Shown here: positions 25,531-35,796 of the stretch, one piece after another
Position numbering within the stretch: position 1 is the first letter of the stretch
Layout of the letters: the number at the start of each line of letters is the position of its first letter
NCBI RefSeq assembly: GCF_014648055.1
Contig: NZ_BMQJ01000001.1
Location: 652,741 to 716,740 of the forward strand
Direction: 5' to 3'
Origin: Streptosporangium pseudovulgare
GTDB lineage: Bacteria; Actinomycetota; Actinomycetes; Streptosporangiales; Streptosporangiaceae
DNA length: 64,000 nucleotides
Made by a program: the position numbers and the translations under genes
The notes under the pieces: model-generated
Told to the model about the DNA's origin: nothing
Databases searched by the model: none
What the model saw: only the letters and a program-made list of their open reading frames with translations

Positions 25531-27127
25531 CGGACCGGCGACCGTGCTGGTCGTGGACGACACACCGACCAAGCTCTACATCCTGTCCAGCTGGCTGCGC
25601 CGCTCCGGGCACGAGGTGCTGCAGGCCACCGGCGGCGTGGAGGCGCTGGGCAAGGTCCGGGACCTCCGCCCCGACCTGGTGGTCCTGGACGTACGGCTGC
25701 CCGACATGAGCGGCTACGAGGTCTGCGAGCGGATCAAGGCCGACGAGGCGACGTCCTCGATCCCGGTCATCCAGATCTCCGGGGCGGCGATCACCCCCGC
25801 CGACCGGACCCAGGGGCTGGAACGCGGGGCCGACGCCTACCTCGCCGAGCCGGTCGAGCCGGACGAGTTCGCCGCCACGGTCGAGGCGACGCTGCGCTAC
25901 TACCGCGCCCGGCAGCGGGCCGAGCGGATGGCGAACCGGCTGGCGACCCTCACCGAGGTCACCCTGGAGATGAACTCCGCCGACACCTTCGAGGCCCTGC
26001 TGAGCACGGCCGTCGAGGGCGCCTCCCGGATCCTCGGCCGGCGCGCCGGGGCGCTGGCGATCCCGCCGGACGGCCGGACCCGCAGGTTCGTCGCGACGCC
26101 GCCGTCCACCGTGGCCGTCTCCAAGGCCGTCGCTCCCGACCTGCTGCTCCGGATCGGCGCGATGTCGCTGGGCAACGCCGCGGGGACCCAGGTGTTCACG
26201 GCCCCGGCGGAGGAGTGGCTGCAGCTGATGCCCGACGCCGGCGTCGGCGGCGGCGATGACGGCGACGGCGGCGGCGATGCCACGGCCGTGTTCTGCCGGA
26301 CCAAGGTCGGCCGCCCGCCGGTCTGCCTGGGGGTGTACGCGGCCCCGCCGCTGGACCCGGACGAGACCAACATCCTGCGTCAGCTCGGCCAGGCCCTGGC
26401 CCTCACCGCCGACGCCCTGCGCGCCTACGCCGAGGAGCACGCGATCGCCCTGACGCTGCAGCGGAGCCTGTTGCCGGCTCGGATCCCGGACACCCCGGGG
26501 CTGGAGATCAGCTGGCGTTACCAGCCGGCCGTCGACAACGTCGAGGTCGGCGGCGACTTCTACGAGGTGCTGCGGCTGGGCGACCAGGTCCTGCTGGCCA
26601 TCGGCGACGTGCAGGGGCACTCCCTGGTGGCCGCGACGGTCATGGCGGAGCTCCGCCACGCGCTGCGCGCCTCCCTGCTCGGCCCCGTGGACCTGAGCGC
26701 GTCCATGGCGTTGCTGAACAACGTGCTGCGGTGCTACCACCGGCGCATGACCGCGACCGTGTGCCTGGTCCTGATCAATCCCGCGACCGGCGAAATGGAG
26801 ATCGCCAACGCGGGACACATCCCGCCGCTGCTGATCGGCGGCGAGACCCGCTACCACGGTCTGGGCAACCTGCTGCTGGGGGTGGCGGACGAGACCTACC
26901 GCGTCGACCGGCTCACCCTGGGCGAGGAGGAGTCCGTGCTGATGTTCACCGACGGGCTCATCGAGGACCGCGACAAGCTGCTCGACGAGAGCCTGGAGAT
27001 CGTTCGGTCCATGGCCGAGGCGTCCGACGAGGGCCTGGAGCCGTTCTGCGACCGGCTGATCCGGCAGTTCGGCGCCCGCGAGGACGACGTCGCCCTCGTG
27101 GCGTTCCGCCGCACGAAGGCCGCCTGA
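25523..27127 (+). CDS. Response regulator with GAF and PP2C (RsbU-like) phosphatase
   Basis: 534 residues; ATG at 25523 (GGGG 7 nt upstream) overlaps the kinase by 8 nt; GTG at 25517 is the alternative. The receiver domain (1-125) has TVLVVDDTPTK and phospho-Asp56 in LVVLDVRLPDMSG. A short helix and a GAF domain follow (about 140-300, NSADTFEALLSTAVEGASRI). The PP2C/SpoIIE domain (about 315-530) has LLPARIPDTPGLEISWRY, VGGDFYEVL, IGDVQGHSLVAA and MFTDGLIEDRD. RsbU-type phosphatases dephosphorylate an RsbV anti-anti-sigma factor; none is encoded nearby. Probable output of the cluster, switched by the adjacent kinase. Confidence 0.9.
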   Translation: MPDGPATVLVVDDTPTKLYILSSWLRRSGHEVLQATGGVEALGKVRDLRPDLVVLDVRLPDMSGYEVCERIKADEATSSIPVIQISGAAITPADRTQGLERGADAYLAEPVEPDEFAATVEATLRYYRARQRAERMANRLATLTEVTLEMNSADTFEALLSTAVEGASRILGRRAGALAIPPDGRTRRFVATPPSTVAVSKAVAPDLLLRIGAMSLGNAAGTQVFTAPAEEWLQLMPDAGVGGGDDGDGGGDATAVFCRTKVGRPPVCLGVYAAPPLDPDETNILRQLGQALALTADALRAYAEEHAIALTLQRSLLPARIPDTPGLEISWRYQPAVDNVEVGGDFYEVLRLGDQVLLAIGDVQGHSLVAATVMAELRHALRASLLGPVDLSASMALLNNVLRCYHRRMTATVCLVLINPATGEMEIANAGHIPPLLIGGETRYHGLGNLLLGVADETYRVDRLTLGEEESVLMFTDGLIEDRDKLLDESLEIVRSMAEASDEGLEPFCDRLIRQFGAREDDVALVAFRRTKAA

Positions 27128-27148
27128 GACCGTACGGAGGCCGCCTGA

Positions 27149-27211
27149 GACCGCACGAGGACCGGCCGGGACCGCACGAGGACCGGCCGGGACCGCACGA
27201 GGACCGGCCGG
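27149..27211. repeat. 21-bp tandem repeat, three perfect copies
   Basis: Unit of 21 bp beginning GACCGCACGAGG at 27149, 27170 and 27191 with no mismatches, starting 21 bp after the stop of the phosphatase gene. Diverged relatives precede it. No gene is seen in 27128-27320. Confidence 0.85.
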
Positions 27212-27273
27212 GCCGGCGGGCGCCTCGCGGGCCCGGCTCGGGGCCGAAGGCCGTCTGAGGGCCCCGGACACGG

Positions 27274-27309
27274 CTCGGGGCCGGTCCGGCGACGCGGACC
27301 GGCCCCGAG
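27274..27309. terminator. Bidirectional terminator between stressosome operon and hflX
   Basis: Perfect 15-bp stem: CTCGGGGCCGGTCCG (27274-27288) with CGGACCGGCCCCGAG (27295-27309), loop of 6 nt. It lies between two convergent genes. Confidence 0.8.
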
Positions 27310-27320
27310 GGGACGGCGGA

Positions 27321-28778
27321 TCAGACGGTCTCGACCGGCTTGGCGGTCCGCTCCAGCTCCGCGAAGAGGGCGGGCAGGACCCTGGCGTGCAGGATCGTGC
27401 CGTCCTCGGTGTGCTCCACGCCGAGGACCTCGCCCTCGGCGTGGGCGCGGGAGATCAGGTCACCGCGCTGGTACGGCACCAGCATCCTGACCTCCTGGTC
27501 GAAGCGGGGCAGCTCGCGCTCGATGACGGCCATCAGCTCGTCGATCCCGGCGCCGGTGCGGGCCGAGACCACGACGGTGTGCTTCTCCCGCGCGGTCAGC
27601 TGGGCCAGCACCACCGGGTCGGCGACGTCGGCCTTGTTGACGACCACGATCTCCGGGATGTCCAGCGCGCCCTCGATGTCGGAGAGCACGGATCGCACGG
27701 CGGCGAGCTGGGACTCCGGGTCGGGGTGCGAGCCGTCCACCACGTGCAGGATCAGGTCGGCGTCGCCGACCTCCTCCAGCGTGGAACGGAACGCCTCGAC
27801 GAGCTGGTGCGGCAGGTGCCGGACGAACCCGACGGTGTCGGCCAGCGTGAACAGGCGGCCGTCGGGGGTGTGCGCCCGGCGGACGGTCGGGTCCAGCGTG
27901 GCGAACAGCGCGTCCTCGACCAGCACACCGGCACCGGTCAGCCGGTTCAGCAGGGACGACTTGCCGGCGTTGGTGTAACCGGCGATGGCCACGGCGGGGA
28001 CCTCGCGCTGCACTCGGCGTGCCCGCTTGGTCTCGCGCGCGGTGGTCATCTCGGCGATCTGCCGGCGCAGCTTGGCCATCCGCTCGCGGATCCGGCGGCG
28101 GTCCAGCTCGATCTTCGTCTCACCGGGGCCGCGGCCGCCGATGCCGACGCCGCCCGCGGCGCGCCCGCCGACCTGGCGGGACAGGTTGCCACCCCAGCCG
28201 CGCAGCCGCGGCAGCAGGTAGTTGAGCTGGGCCAGCTCGACCTGGGCCTTGCCCTCGCGGCTCTTGGCGTGCTGGGCGAAGATGTCCAGGATCAGCATGG
28301 TCCGGTCGATGACCTTGACCTTGACGACGTCTTCGAGCTGGCGGAGCTGGCCGGGGCTCAGCTCGCCGTCGCAGATGACGGTGTCGGCGCCGGTGACCGA
28401 GACGACGTCGGCGAGCTCCTGTGCCTTCCCCGAGCCGATGTAGGTCGCCGTGTCGGGCTTCTGGCGGCGCTGGATCAGACCTTCCAGCACCTCGGAACCC
28501 GCGGTCTCGGCGAGCAGCTTCAGCTCCAGGAGAGAGTTCTCGGCGTCCGCCGCCGTGCCGGAGGTCCAGACGCCGACCAGAACGACCCGCTCGAGTCGCA
28601 GCCGGCGGTATTCGACCTCGGTGATGTCCTCAAGCTCGGTGGAGAGTCCCACGACCCGGCGCAGTGCCTGGCGGTCGGCCAGGTCCAGCTCACCGGTGTC
28701 GATCGGCTCGTCGAACAGGTCGATGTCCAGCGGCTCACGAGTGTCTATGTCGTTGCTCCATTCAGATGCATGGTTCAT
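27321..28778 (-). CDS. hflX: GTPase HflX
   Basis: Ribosome-splitting GTPase active under stress. 485 residues from the ATG at 28778 (MNHASEW), preferred because GAGGA lies 5 nt upstream; another ATG is at 28790. The N-terminal HflX domain includes LLELKLLAETAGSEVLEG and YIGSGKAQELADVV, then DRTMLILDIFAQHAKSREGK and the linker GGRGPGETKIE. The G domain has IAGYTNAGKSSLLNRL (G1), LADTVGFVRHLPHQLVEAF (G3) and NKADVAD (G4). It stands apart from miaA/dapF, with which it is usually near-neighbour in Streptomyces. Confidence 0.96.
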   Translation of the reverse strand: MNHASEWSNDIDTREPLDIDLFDEPIDTGELDLADRQALRRVVGLSTELEDITEVEYRRLRLERVVLVGVWTSGTAADAENSLLELKLLAETAGSEVLEGLIQRRQKPDTATYIGSGKAQELADVVSVTGADTVICDGELSPGQLRQLEDVVKVKVIDRTMLILDIFAQHAKSREGKAQVELAQLNYLLPRLRGWGGNLSRQVGGRAAGGVGIGGRGPGETKIELDRRRIRERMAKLRRQIAEMTTARETKRARRVQREVPAVAIAGYTNAGKSSLLNRLTGAGVLVEDALFATLDPTVRRAHTPDGRLFTLADTVGFVRHLPHQLVEAFRSTLEEVGDADLILHVVDGSHPDPESQLAAVRSVLSDIEGALDIPEIVVVNKADVADPVVLAQLTAREKHTVVVSARTGAGIDELMAVIERELPRFDQEVRMLVPYQRGDLISRAHAEGEVLGVEHTEDGTILHARVLPALFAELERTAKPVETV

Positions 28779-28986
28779 ACGCGTCCTCATCTCATAGAGA
28801 ACAACGCCTGAACCCTCCGGGTATCTTCCCTCGATGGTGCCACGTGGGCACCGCCATTCTCACCCGGTTATCGGCTGTTTCGCGGTAAGGACCCGCAGCG
28901 CGTCCCGGTCGTTCCGCCGTCGCCGGGCCGGGATCCGCGCCGCCCGCCACCCGCCGCCCGCCGTACGCGGGCAGGGCCGTGCCGTT

Positions 28987-29029
28987 CGGGAGGGAAGGTC
29001 CGGGAGGGAAGGTCCGGGAGGGGAGGTTC
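28987..29029. repeat. 14-bp tandem repeat, three copies
   Basis: CGGGAGGGAAGGTC at 28987 and 29001, and a variant at 29015, directly past the stop of the DUF4097 gene. The remaining gap up to hflX (28779-28986) shows no gene. Confidence 0.7.
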
Positions 29030-29831
29030 AGGAGGGCAGCACGTCGATGTTCCCCGAGCCGCTGCGCGCCTCGACCTTCCTGGGGGAGGCCGGGTCGTTT
29101 CCGACCTGGACGGTCTTGTCGCCCGAACCGGTGTCGAGGGTCAGCGCGTAGGTGTTCCGCGGCAGCCGCAGGGTGACGTCGCCCGAGTCGGACCTGGCGG
29201 CGACCCGGTCCGGCGCGGCGTCGAACATCGCCTCGACCGTCCCCGAGCCGGTCTCGGCGGTGAACCGCCGGGAGGCCAGGGAGTGGGCGGCGATGTCGCC
29301 GGAGCCGCTCTCGGCCCGCACATCCTCGCCCTTCAGGCTCCGCAGGGTGACGTTGCCCGAGCCGGTCTCGGCGGTGAGCTCCCCGACCTCCGAGGAGCCG
29401 GCCTCGATGTCGCCGGAACCGGTCTTCGCGGTCGCCTTCGTCCCCTTCAGACCGCGGAGGGTGACGTTGCCCGAGCCGGTGTCGGCCGTGACGTCCAGCC
29501 CCCGCGGGATCTCGATCTTGTAGTGGACCTCGCAGCCGCGGGCGCATTCCTGGCGCAGGGTGAGCGTGCCGCCCTGGACCGGGTGCTCGGTCTCGGGCCG
29601 CCGGCTGCCGCGCCAGCGGAGCGTCTCGGTGACGTGGACGCCCTGCCGGTCCGAGGCGCCGACCACGATGTCCCCCGAGTCCGTGGTGACGTCCAGGACC
29701 TTCAGGGAACCGGTGACGTCGTAGGAGACGACGTCCTGCTCGGACGGGCCGAAGCCGATGCCGACCCCGCAGCCGGAGAGCAGGGCGACGGCGCCCAGGA
29801 GCGCCCCGGCGACGACCAGGTTCTTCTTCAT
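29028..29831 (-). CDS. DUF4097 family lipoprotein
   Basis: 267 residues with a lipoprotein signal: KKNLVVAGALLGAVALLSGC, lipobox LLSGC, then a secreted beta-rich domain. The body repeats short strands with the signature TGSGNVTLR / TGSGDIEA / SGSGDIAA / TGSGTVEA, which is typical of the DUF4097 (putative adhesin, beta-helix) family. Function is unknown; such proteins often sit in envelope-stress loci. It diverges from aceB. Confidence 0.88.
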   Translation of the reverse strand: MKKNLVVAGALLGAVALLSGCGVGIGFGPSEQDVVSYDVTGSLKVLDVTTDSGDIVVGASDRQGVHVTETLRWRGSRRPETEHPVQGGTLTLRQECARGCEVHYKIEIPRGLDVTADTGSGNVTLRGLKGTKATAKTGSGDIEAGSSEVGELTAETGSGNVTLRSLKGEDVRAESGSGDIAAHSLASRRFTAETGSGTVEAMFDAAPDRVAARSDSGDVTLRLPRNTYALTLDTGSGDKTVQVGNDPASPRKVEARSGSGNIDVLPS

Positions 29832-29988
29832 GGGTCCCTTTCCTCGGCACGCCTCGGCCCGGGGGGTCTCCGCCCGTCCCGCGCCTCGGCCCCTCCCCGC
29901 CGCGGGGAGGCGGGATCAACTCTCACACGGCCCGGCGGCCGGGAGCATCCGGGACTCCCCCGAGCACACCCTGAGGAATCCCCCACCG

Positions 29989-30017
29989 TTGACCGGCAGG
30001 GATCCGCCCAGTAGCGT
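29989..30017 (+). promoter_or_regulatory. Promoter of the aceB-glcDEF operon
   Basis: TTGACC (29989-29994), a 17-bp spacer and TAGCGT (30012-30017) form a near-consensus housekeeping promoter. Transcription should begin near 30024, leaving a leader of about 40 nt before aceB. Confidence 0.7.
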
Positions 30018-30040
30018 CTATTCCACATCCCAGAATTATT

Positions 30041-30057
30041 TTTCCGCTATACGGAAA
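30041..30057. promoter_or_regulatory. Palindromic operator candidate (IclR-type) in the aceB leader
   Basis: TTTCCG-CTATA-CGGAAA, 6-bp perfect arms, lies between the inferred start point and the aceB start and overlaps its ribosome-binding site (GGAAAGGA). TTCCG/CGGAA palindromes resemble sites of actinobacterial IclR-family repressors, and an IclR gene ends this operon. Assignment to that regulator is inference. Confidence 0.6.
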
Positions 30058-30065
30058 GGAAGCGC

Positions 30066-31652
<1,587 letters not shown>

Positions 31653-31690
31653 GGCGGTGTGACCACGCGGGGGACACGGAAGGAGGGGCG

Positions 31691-33148
31691 ATGGCGGCGG
31701 AGCCGCTCGCGGAGCTGACCCGGCGGCTGGAGGAGGCCCTCGGCCGCGGATCGGTGATCACCGATCCGGTACGGCTGCGCACCTACGAGTGCGACGGGCT
31801 GACCCACCACCGGGCCGTCCCCGGCGTCGTCGTGCTGCCGGAGACGACCGAGCAGGTCGCGGCCGTGGTACGGCTCTGCGCCGCCCGCGGCGTGCCGTTC
31901 GTGGCCAGGGGCGCCGGCACCGGCCTGTCGGGCGGCGCGCTGCCCCGCACCGACGGGGTGCTGATCGTCACCTCCAGGATGCGGCGCATTCTGTCGGTCG
32001 ACATGGCCGCCCGGCGGGCCGTGGTGGAGCCGGGGGTCACCAACCTCGCGATCACCGAGGCCGTGCGCGACCTGGGCTACTACTACGCGCCCGACCCCTC
32101 CAGCCAGCAGGTCTGCTCGATCGGCGGCAACGTGGCGGAGAACTCCGGCGGCGCGCACTGCCTGAAGTACGGCTTCACGGTCAACCACGTGCTCGGCCTG
32201 GAGGTCGTCACCCCCGACGGCGAGATCGTCGAACTGTCGGACGACGACCCCGGCTACGACCTGCTGGGGGTGTTCGTCGGCTCGGAGGGCACGCTCGGCA
32301 TCGCCACCAAGATCACCGTACGGCTGACCCGGGCGCCGGAGGCCGTGACGACGCTGCTGGCCGCCTTCGACGGCATCGAGCGGGGCGGCCGGGCGGTGTC
32401 GGCGATCATCGGCGGCGGCATCGTGCCCGCCGCCATCGAGATGATGGACGCCCTGGCGATCGAGGCGGCCGAGGCCGCGGTGGCCTGCGCCTACCCCGAG
32501 GGCGCCGGGGCGGTGCTCATCGTCGAGCTCGACGGGCCCGCCACGGAGGTGGCCCGCCAGTACGAGGAGGTGACCCGGATCTGCCGGGAGACCGGCGCGT
32601 TCGAGCTGCGGACCGCCGACAGTCCGGAGGAGCGCGCCGCGATCTGGAAGGGCCGCAGGTCCGCCTTCGCCGCGGTGGGCCGGATCAGCCCCGCCTACAT
32701 CGTGCAGGACGGGGTGGTGCCCCGGACCGCGCTGCCCGGGGTGCTGGCGAGCATCGACCGGCTGTCGCGGGAGCACGGCATCCGGGTGGCCAACGTCTTC
32801 CACGCCGGGGACGGCAACCTGCACCCGCTGGTGCTGTTCGACGACGCCCGGCCGGGGGAGGCCGAGCGGGCCGCGCTGGTCTCGGGGCGGATCCTCGACC
32901 TGTGCCTGGAGCACGGCGGGTCCATCACCGGCGAGCACGGCGTCGGCGTGGATAAATCCCGATATATGCCGAAGATGTTCTCAGAAGACGATCTCGACAC
33001 CATGCAGCGGGTGCGCTGCGCCTTCGACCCCCGGAGCCTGTCGAACCCCGGCAAGGTCTTCCCCACCCCCCGCCTGTGCGGCGAGGTCCCCGGGGTCCGC
33101 AGAGGCGCGCACCCTCTGGTCGAGTCAGGACGGGCGGAGCAGTTCTGA
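31691..33148 (+). CDS. glcD: Glycolate oxidase FAD subunit GlcD
   Basis: FAD-linked subunit oxidising glycolate to glyoxylate. 485 residues from the ATG at 31691 with AGGAGG 5 nt upstream. The FAD-binding PCMH domain has VPFVARGAGTGLSGGALP, VEPGVTNLAITEAV and CSIGGNVAENSGGAHCLKYG. The C-terminal FAD-oxidase domain has VANVFHAGDGNLHPLVLFD and GGSITGEHGVGVDK with the conserved metal/flavin histidines. The stop overlaps the glcE start (TGATG). Confidence 0.95.
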   Translation: MAAEPLAELTRRLEEALGRGSVITDPVRLRTYECDGLTHHRAVPGVVVLPETTEQVAAVVRLCAARGVPFVARGAGTGLSGGALPRTDGVLIVTSRMRRILSVDMAARRAVVEPGVTNLAITEAVRDLGYYYAPDPSSQQVCSIGGNVAENSGGAHCLKYGFTVNHVLGLEVVTPDGEIVELSDDDPGYDLLGVFVGSEGTLGIATKITVRLTRAPEAVTTLLAAFDGIERGGRAVSAIIGGGIVPAAIEMMDALAIEAAEAAVACAYPEGAGAVLIVELDGPATEVARQYEEVTRICRETGAFELRTADSPEERAAIWKGRRSAFAAVGRISPAYIVQDGVVPRTALPGVLASIDRLSREHGIRVANVFHAGDGNLHPLVLFDDARPGEAERAALVSGRILDLCLEHGGSITGEHGVGVDKSRYMPKMFSEDDLDTMQRVRCAFDPRSLSNPGKVFPTPRLCGEVPGVRRGAHPLVESGRAEQF

Positions 33149-34527
33149 TGGACGGCCGGCGCGAGGACACACCACAGGGGACCGCACCGTACGGAACGGC
33201 CGCGCACGAGGCCGCCGCGCCGTACGGGACGGCCGCACGCGAGGTCACCGCACCGTACGAGACGGTCGCGCACGAGGCCGCCGCGCCGTACGGGACGGGG
33301 GTCGCGGTCCGGGAGGCCGGGCCCGGCGACGCCGTGTCCGGCGTCCGGCCCCGCTGGGTGGCGCTGCCGGAGAGCACCGGGGAGGTCGCCGCGCTGCTGC
33401 GCCACGCGGCCGCGCACGACCTCGCCGTGGTCCCGGCGGGCGGCGGCACCAAGCCGCACCGGGGCCTGCCGCCCGAACGCTGCGACCTGGTGGTCGGCAC
33501 CGGCCGCCTCGACGGGGTGCTGGAACACGCCGCGGGCGACCTGATCGTCCGTGTCCTGGCCGGCACGACCATGGAGACGCTGGCCGCCGTCCTCGCCGGA
33601 CGGGGACAGCGGCTCTGCCTCGACGTCCCCGCCGGCGGCGCCACGGTCGGCGGCACGCTCGCCACCGCCGAGGCGGGCCCGCTGCGGTTCCGCTACGGCA
33701 CCGCCCGCGACCTGCTGATCGGCGTCACCGTCGTGCTGGCCGACGGCACGGTCGCCAGGTCCGGCGGCAAGGTCGTCAAGAACGTCGCCGGATACGACCT
33801 GGGCAAGCTGTTCACCGGCTCCCACGGCACGCTCGGCGTCATCACCGAGGCGGTCTTCCGCCTCAACCCCGTGCCGCCCGCCCGCCGCTGGGTCGTCGCG
33901 GAGCCGGCCGTGTCCGGTTCGCCGTCCTGTTCGCCGTCCTGTTCGCAGGGGAGCGCGCTGGACACGCTGGCCGGGCTGCTGGCCGCCTCCCCCGCCGAGC
34001 CGAGCGCGATCGAGGCCGACCTTCCCGGCCCCGGCCGGGAGCCCTCGCTCGCCGTCCTGGTCGAGGGGACCGCGGCCGAGGAGCGGGCGCGCGCCGTACG
34101 GGACCTGATGGACGGCCACGGCCCGGCGCGGGTCACCGATGAGGCGCCCGCGTGGTGGGGGGTGCCGCCCGGCGAGGAGACGCTGCTGGAGCTGCGGTTC
34201 CCGCCCGGTCGGGCCGGCGGTGCGCTGCGGGCCGTGGCGGCCGGCGTCCTGCCCGCCCGGGTGCGCGGGTCGGTCGCGTCGGGCGTCCTGCGGGCCGGGC
34301 TGCCCTCCGGCGTCGCGCCGCCGGAGTTCGCGGGGTTCGTGACGTCCGTCCGGGACGGCCTGGCCGGCCTCGGCGGCAGGCTGACCGTCGTCGCCGCGCC
34401 GCCCGCGCTGATGACCGCCGTCGACCCCTGGGGGCCGGTGAGCGCGCTGCCGCTGATGCGGCGGGTCAGGGAGCGCCTCGACCCCGGCCGCAGGATGTCC
34501 CCCGGCCGCCTCCCCGGAGGGATCTGA
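33148..34527 (+). CDS. glcE: Glycolate oxidase FAD-binding subunit GlcE
   Basis: 459 residues, overlapping glcD by one base. The conserved part begins about residue 55 (RPRWVALPESTGEVAALL), with VVPAGGGTKPHRGLPPE, VGGTLATAEAGPLRFRYGTA and KNVAGYDLGKLFTGSHGTLG typical of GlcE. The N-terminus is unusual: residues 13-52 are nearly four copies of an 11-residue repeat (APYGTAAHEAA type), absent from normal GlcE. A short SPSCSPSCSQG insert lies near residue 255. A downstream start would remove most of the repeat. Confidence 0.9.
   Translation: MDGRREDTPQGTAPYGTAAHEAAAPYGTAAREVTAPYETVAHEAAAPYGTGVAVREAGPGDAVSGVRPRWVALPESTGEVAALLRHAAAHDLAVVPAGGGTKPHRGLPPERCDLVVGTGRLDGVLEHAAGDLIVRVLAGTTMETLAAVLAGRGQRLCLDVPAGGATVGGTLATAEAGPLRFRYGTARDLLIGVTVVLADGTVARSGGKVVKNVAGYDLGKLFTGSHGTLGVITEAVFRLNPVPPARRWVVAEPAVSGSPSCSPSCSQGSALDTLAGLLAASPAEPSAIEADLPGPGREPSLAVLVEGTAAEERARAVRDLMDGHGPARVTDEAPAWWGVPPGEETLLELRFPPGRAGGALRAVAAGVLPARVRGSVASGVLRAGLPSGVAPPEFAGFVTSVRDGLAGLGGRLTVVAAPPALMTAVDPWGPVSALPLMRRVRERLDPGRRMSPGRLPGGI
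33184..33300. repeat. 33-bp in-frame tandem repeat at the glcE 5' end
   Basis: About 3.6 copies of a 33-bp unit starting at GCACCGTACGG (33184), encoding APYGTAAHEAA, APYGTAAREVT, APYETVAHEAA and a partial copy. The unit length preserves the frame. Confidence 0.85.
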
Positions 34528-34528
34528 C

Positions 34529-35767
34529 ATGGACCCCGAACTGATCGCCGACTGCGTGCACTGCGGGTTCTGCCTGCCGACCTGCCCGACGTACGTGCTG
34601 TGGGGCGAGGAGATGGACTCCCCCCGCGGCCGGATCCACCTGATGGGCCAGCACGTCGGCGGCACCCCGCTGACCCCGGAGATGGCCGGGCACTTCGACG
34701 CGTGCCTGGGCTGCATGGCCTGCGTGACCGCCTGCCCCTCCGGGGTGCGCTACGACCGGCTCATCGAGCAGACCCGTGCCGTGGTGGAGCGCGAGCACGT
34801 CAGGGAGCCCGCCGACCGGGCGCTGCGGGAGATCGTCTTCCAGCTCTTCCCCTACCCCCGGCGGCTGCGGGCGCTACGGCTGCCGCTGCGCCTGTCCGCG
34901 GGGGCGCGCCGCCGGATCGCGCCGCGGCTGGAGCGGATCAACCCGTCCCTGGCGGCCATGGCCGGTCTCGCCCCCGACGTGCCGGACCGGGTACGGCTGC
35001 CGCGCCGGGTCAGGGCCGTCGGCCGGCGCAGGGCCACGGTCGGGATGCTCACCGGATGCGTGCAGGGCGAGTTCTTCCCGCAGGTGAACGCGGCCACCGC
35101 CCGGGTGCTCGCGATGGAGGGCTGCGACGTGGTCATCCCGCCGTCGCAGGGGTGCTGCGGGGCGCTGTCGCTGCACGCGGGGCGTGAGGAGCAGGCCGTA
35201 CGGCTCGCCCGCCGGACGATCGCCGCCTTCGAGCGGGCCGGCGTGGACACGGTGGTGGTCAACGCGGCGGGCTGCGGATCGACCATGAAGCAGTACGCCG
35301 AGATCCTCGGCGGCGAGTGGGCCGAGCGGGCCCGCGCGATCCGGACCGCCGACCTGGCCGAGTATCTGGCCGCCCTCGGCCCGGTGGCCCCGCGGCACCC
35401 GCTGCGGCTCTCGGTGGCCTACCATGACGCCTGCCACCTGGCGCACGCCCAGGGGATACGGTCGGAGCCGCGCACGCTGCTGGCCGCCATCCCGGGCCTC
35501 ACGGTGCGGGAGGTCGCCGAGGCCGCCGTGTGCTGCGGTTCGGCGGGCACCTACAACCTGCTGCAGCCCGAGGCGGCGCGCGAGCTGGGCGACCGCAAGG
35601 CCGAGCGGGTGCTGGCCACCGGGGCCGACCTGCTGGTCTCGGCCAACCCGGGCTGCACCATGCAGATCACCGCGGCCCTGCGCCGCCGGGGCGGCCCGGA
35701 GCTGCCGGTCGCGCACACCGCGCAGGTCCTGGACGCCTCCCTGCGGGGCCTGGCGAAGGTGCCGTGA
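34529..35767 (+). CDS. glcF: Glycolate oxidase iron-sulfur subunit GlcF
   Basis: 412 residues, starting one base after glcE stops. Two 4Fe-4S motifs at the N-terminus: CVHCGFCLPTCPTY and CLGCMACVTACPSG. Two cysteine-rich CCG domains follow: CCGALSLHAGRE with NAAGCGSTMKQY, and CCGSAGTYNLLQ with SANPGCTMQI, plus YHDACHLAHAQGI. It passes electrons from GlcD/GlcE toward the quinone pool at the membrane. Family-typical length. Confidence 0.96.
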   Translation: MDPELIADCVHCGFCLPTCPTYVLWGEEMDSPRGRIHLMGQHVGGTPLTPEMAGHFDACLGCMACVTACPSGVRYDRLIEQTRAVVEREHVREPADRALREIVFQLFPYPRRLRALRLPLRLSAGARRRIAPRLERINPSLAAMAGLAPDVPDRVRLPRRVRAVGRRRATVGMLTGCVQGEFFPQVNAATARVLAMEGCDVVIPPSQGCCGALSLHAGREEQAVRLARRTIAAFERAGVDTVVVNAAGCGSTMKQYAEILGGEWAERARAIRTADLAEYLAALGPVAPRHPLRLSVAYHDACHLAHAQGIRSEPRTLLAAIPGLTVREVAEAAVCCGSAGTYNLLQPEAARELGDRKAERVLATGADLLVSANPGCTMQITAALRRRGGPELPVAHTAQVLDASLRGLAKVP

Positions 35768-35796
35768 GCGTAGGACGGATCGGACAGGGGGATCGC

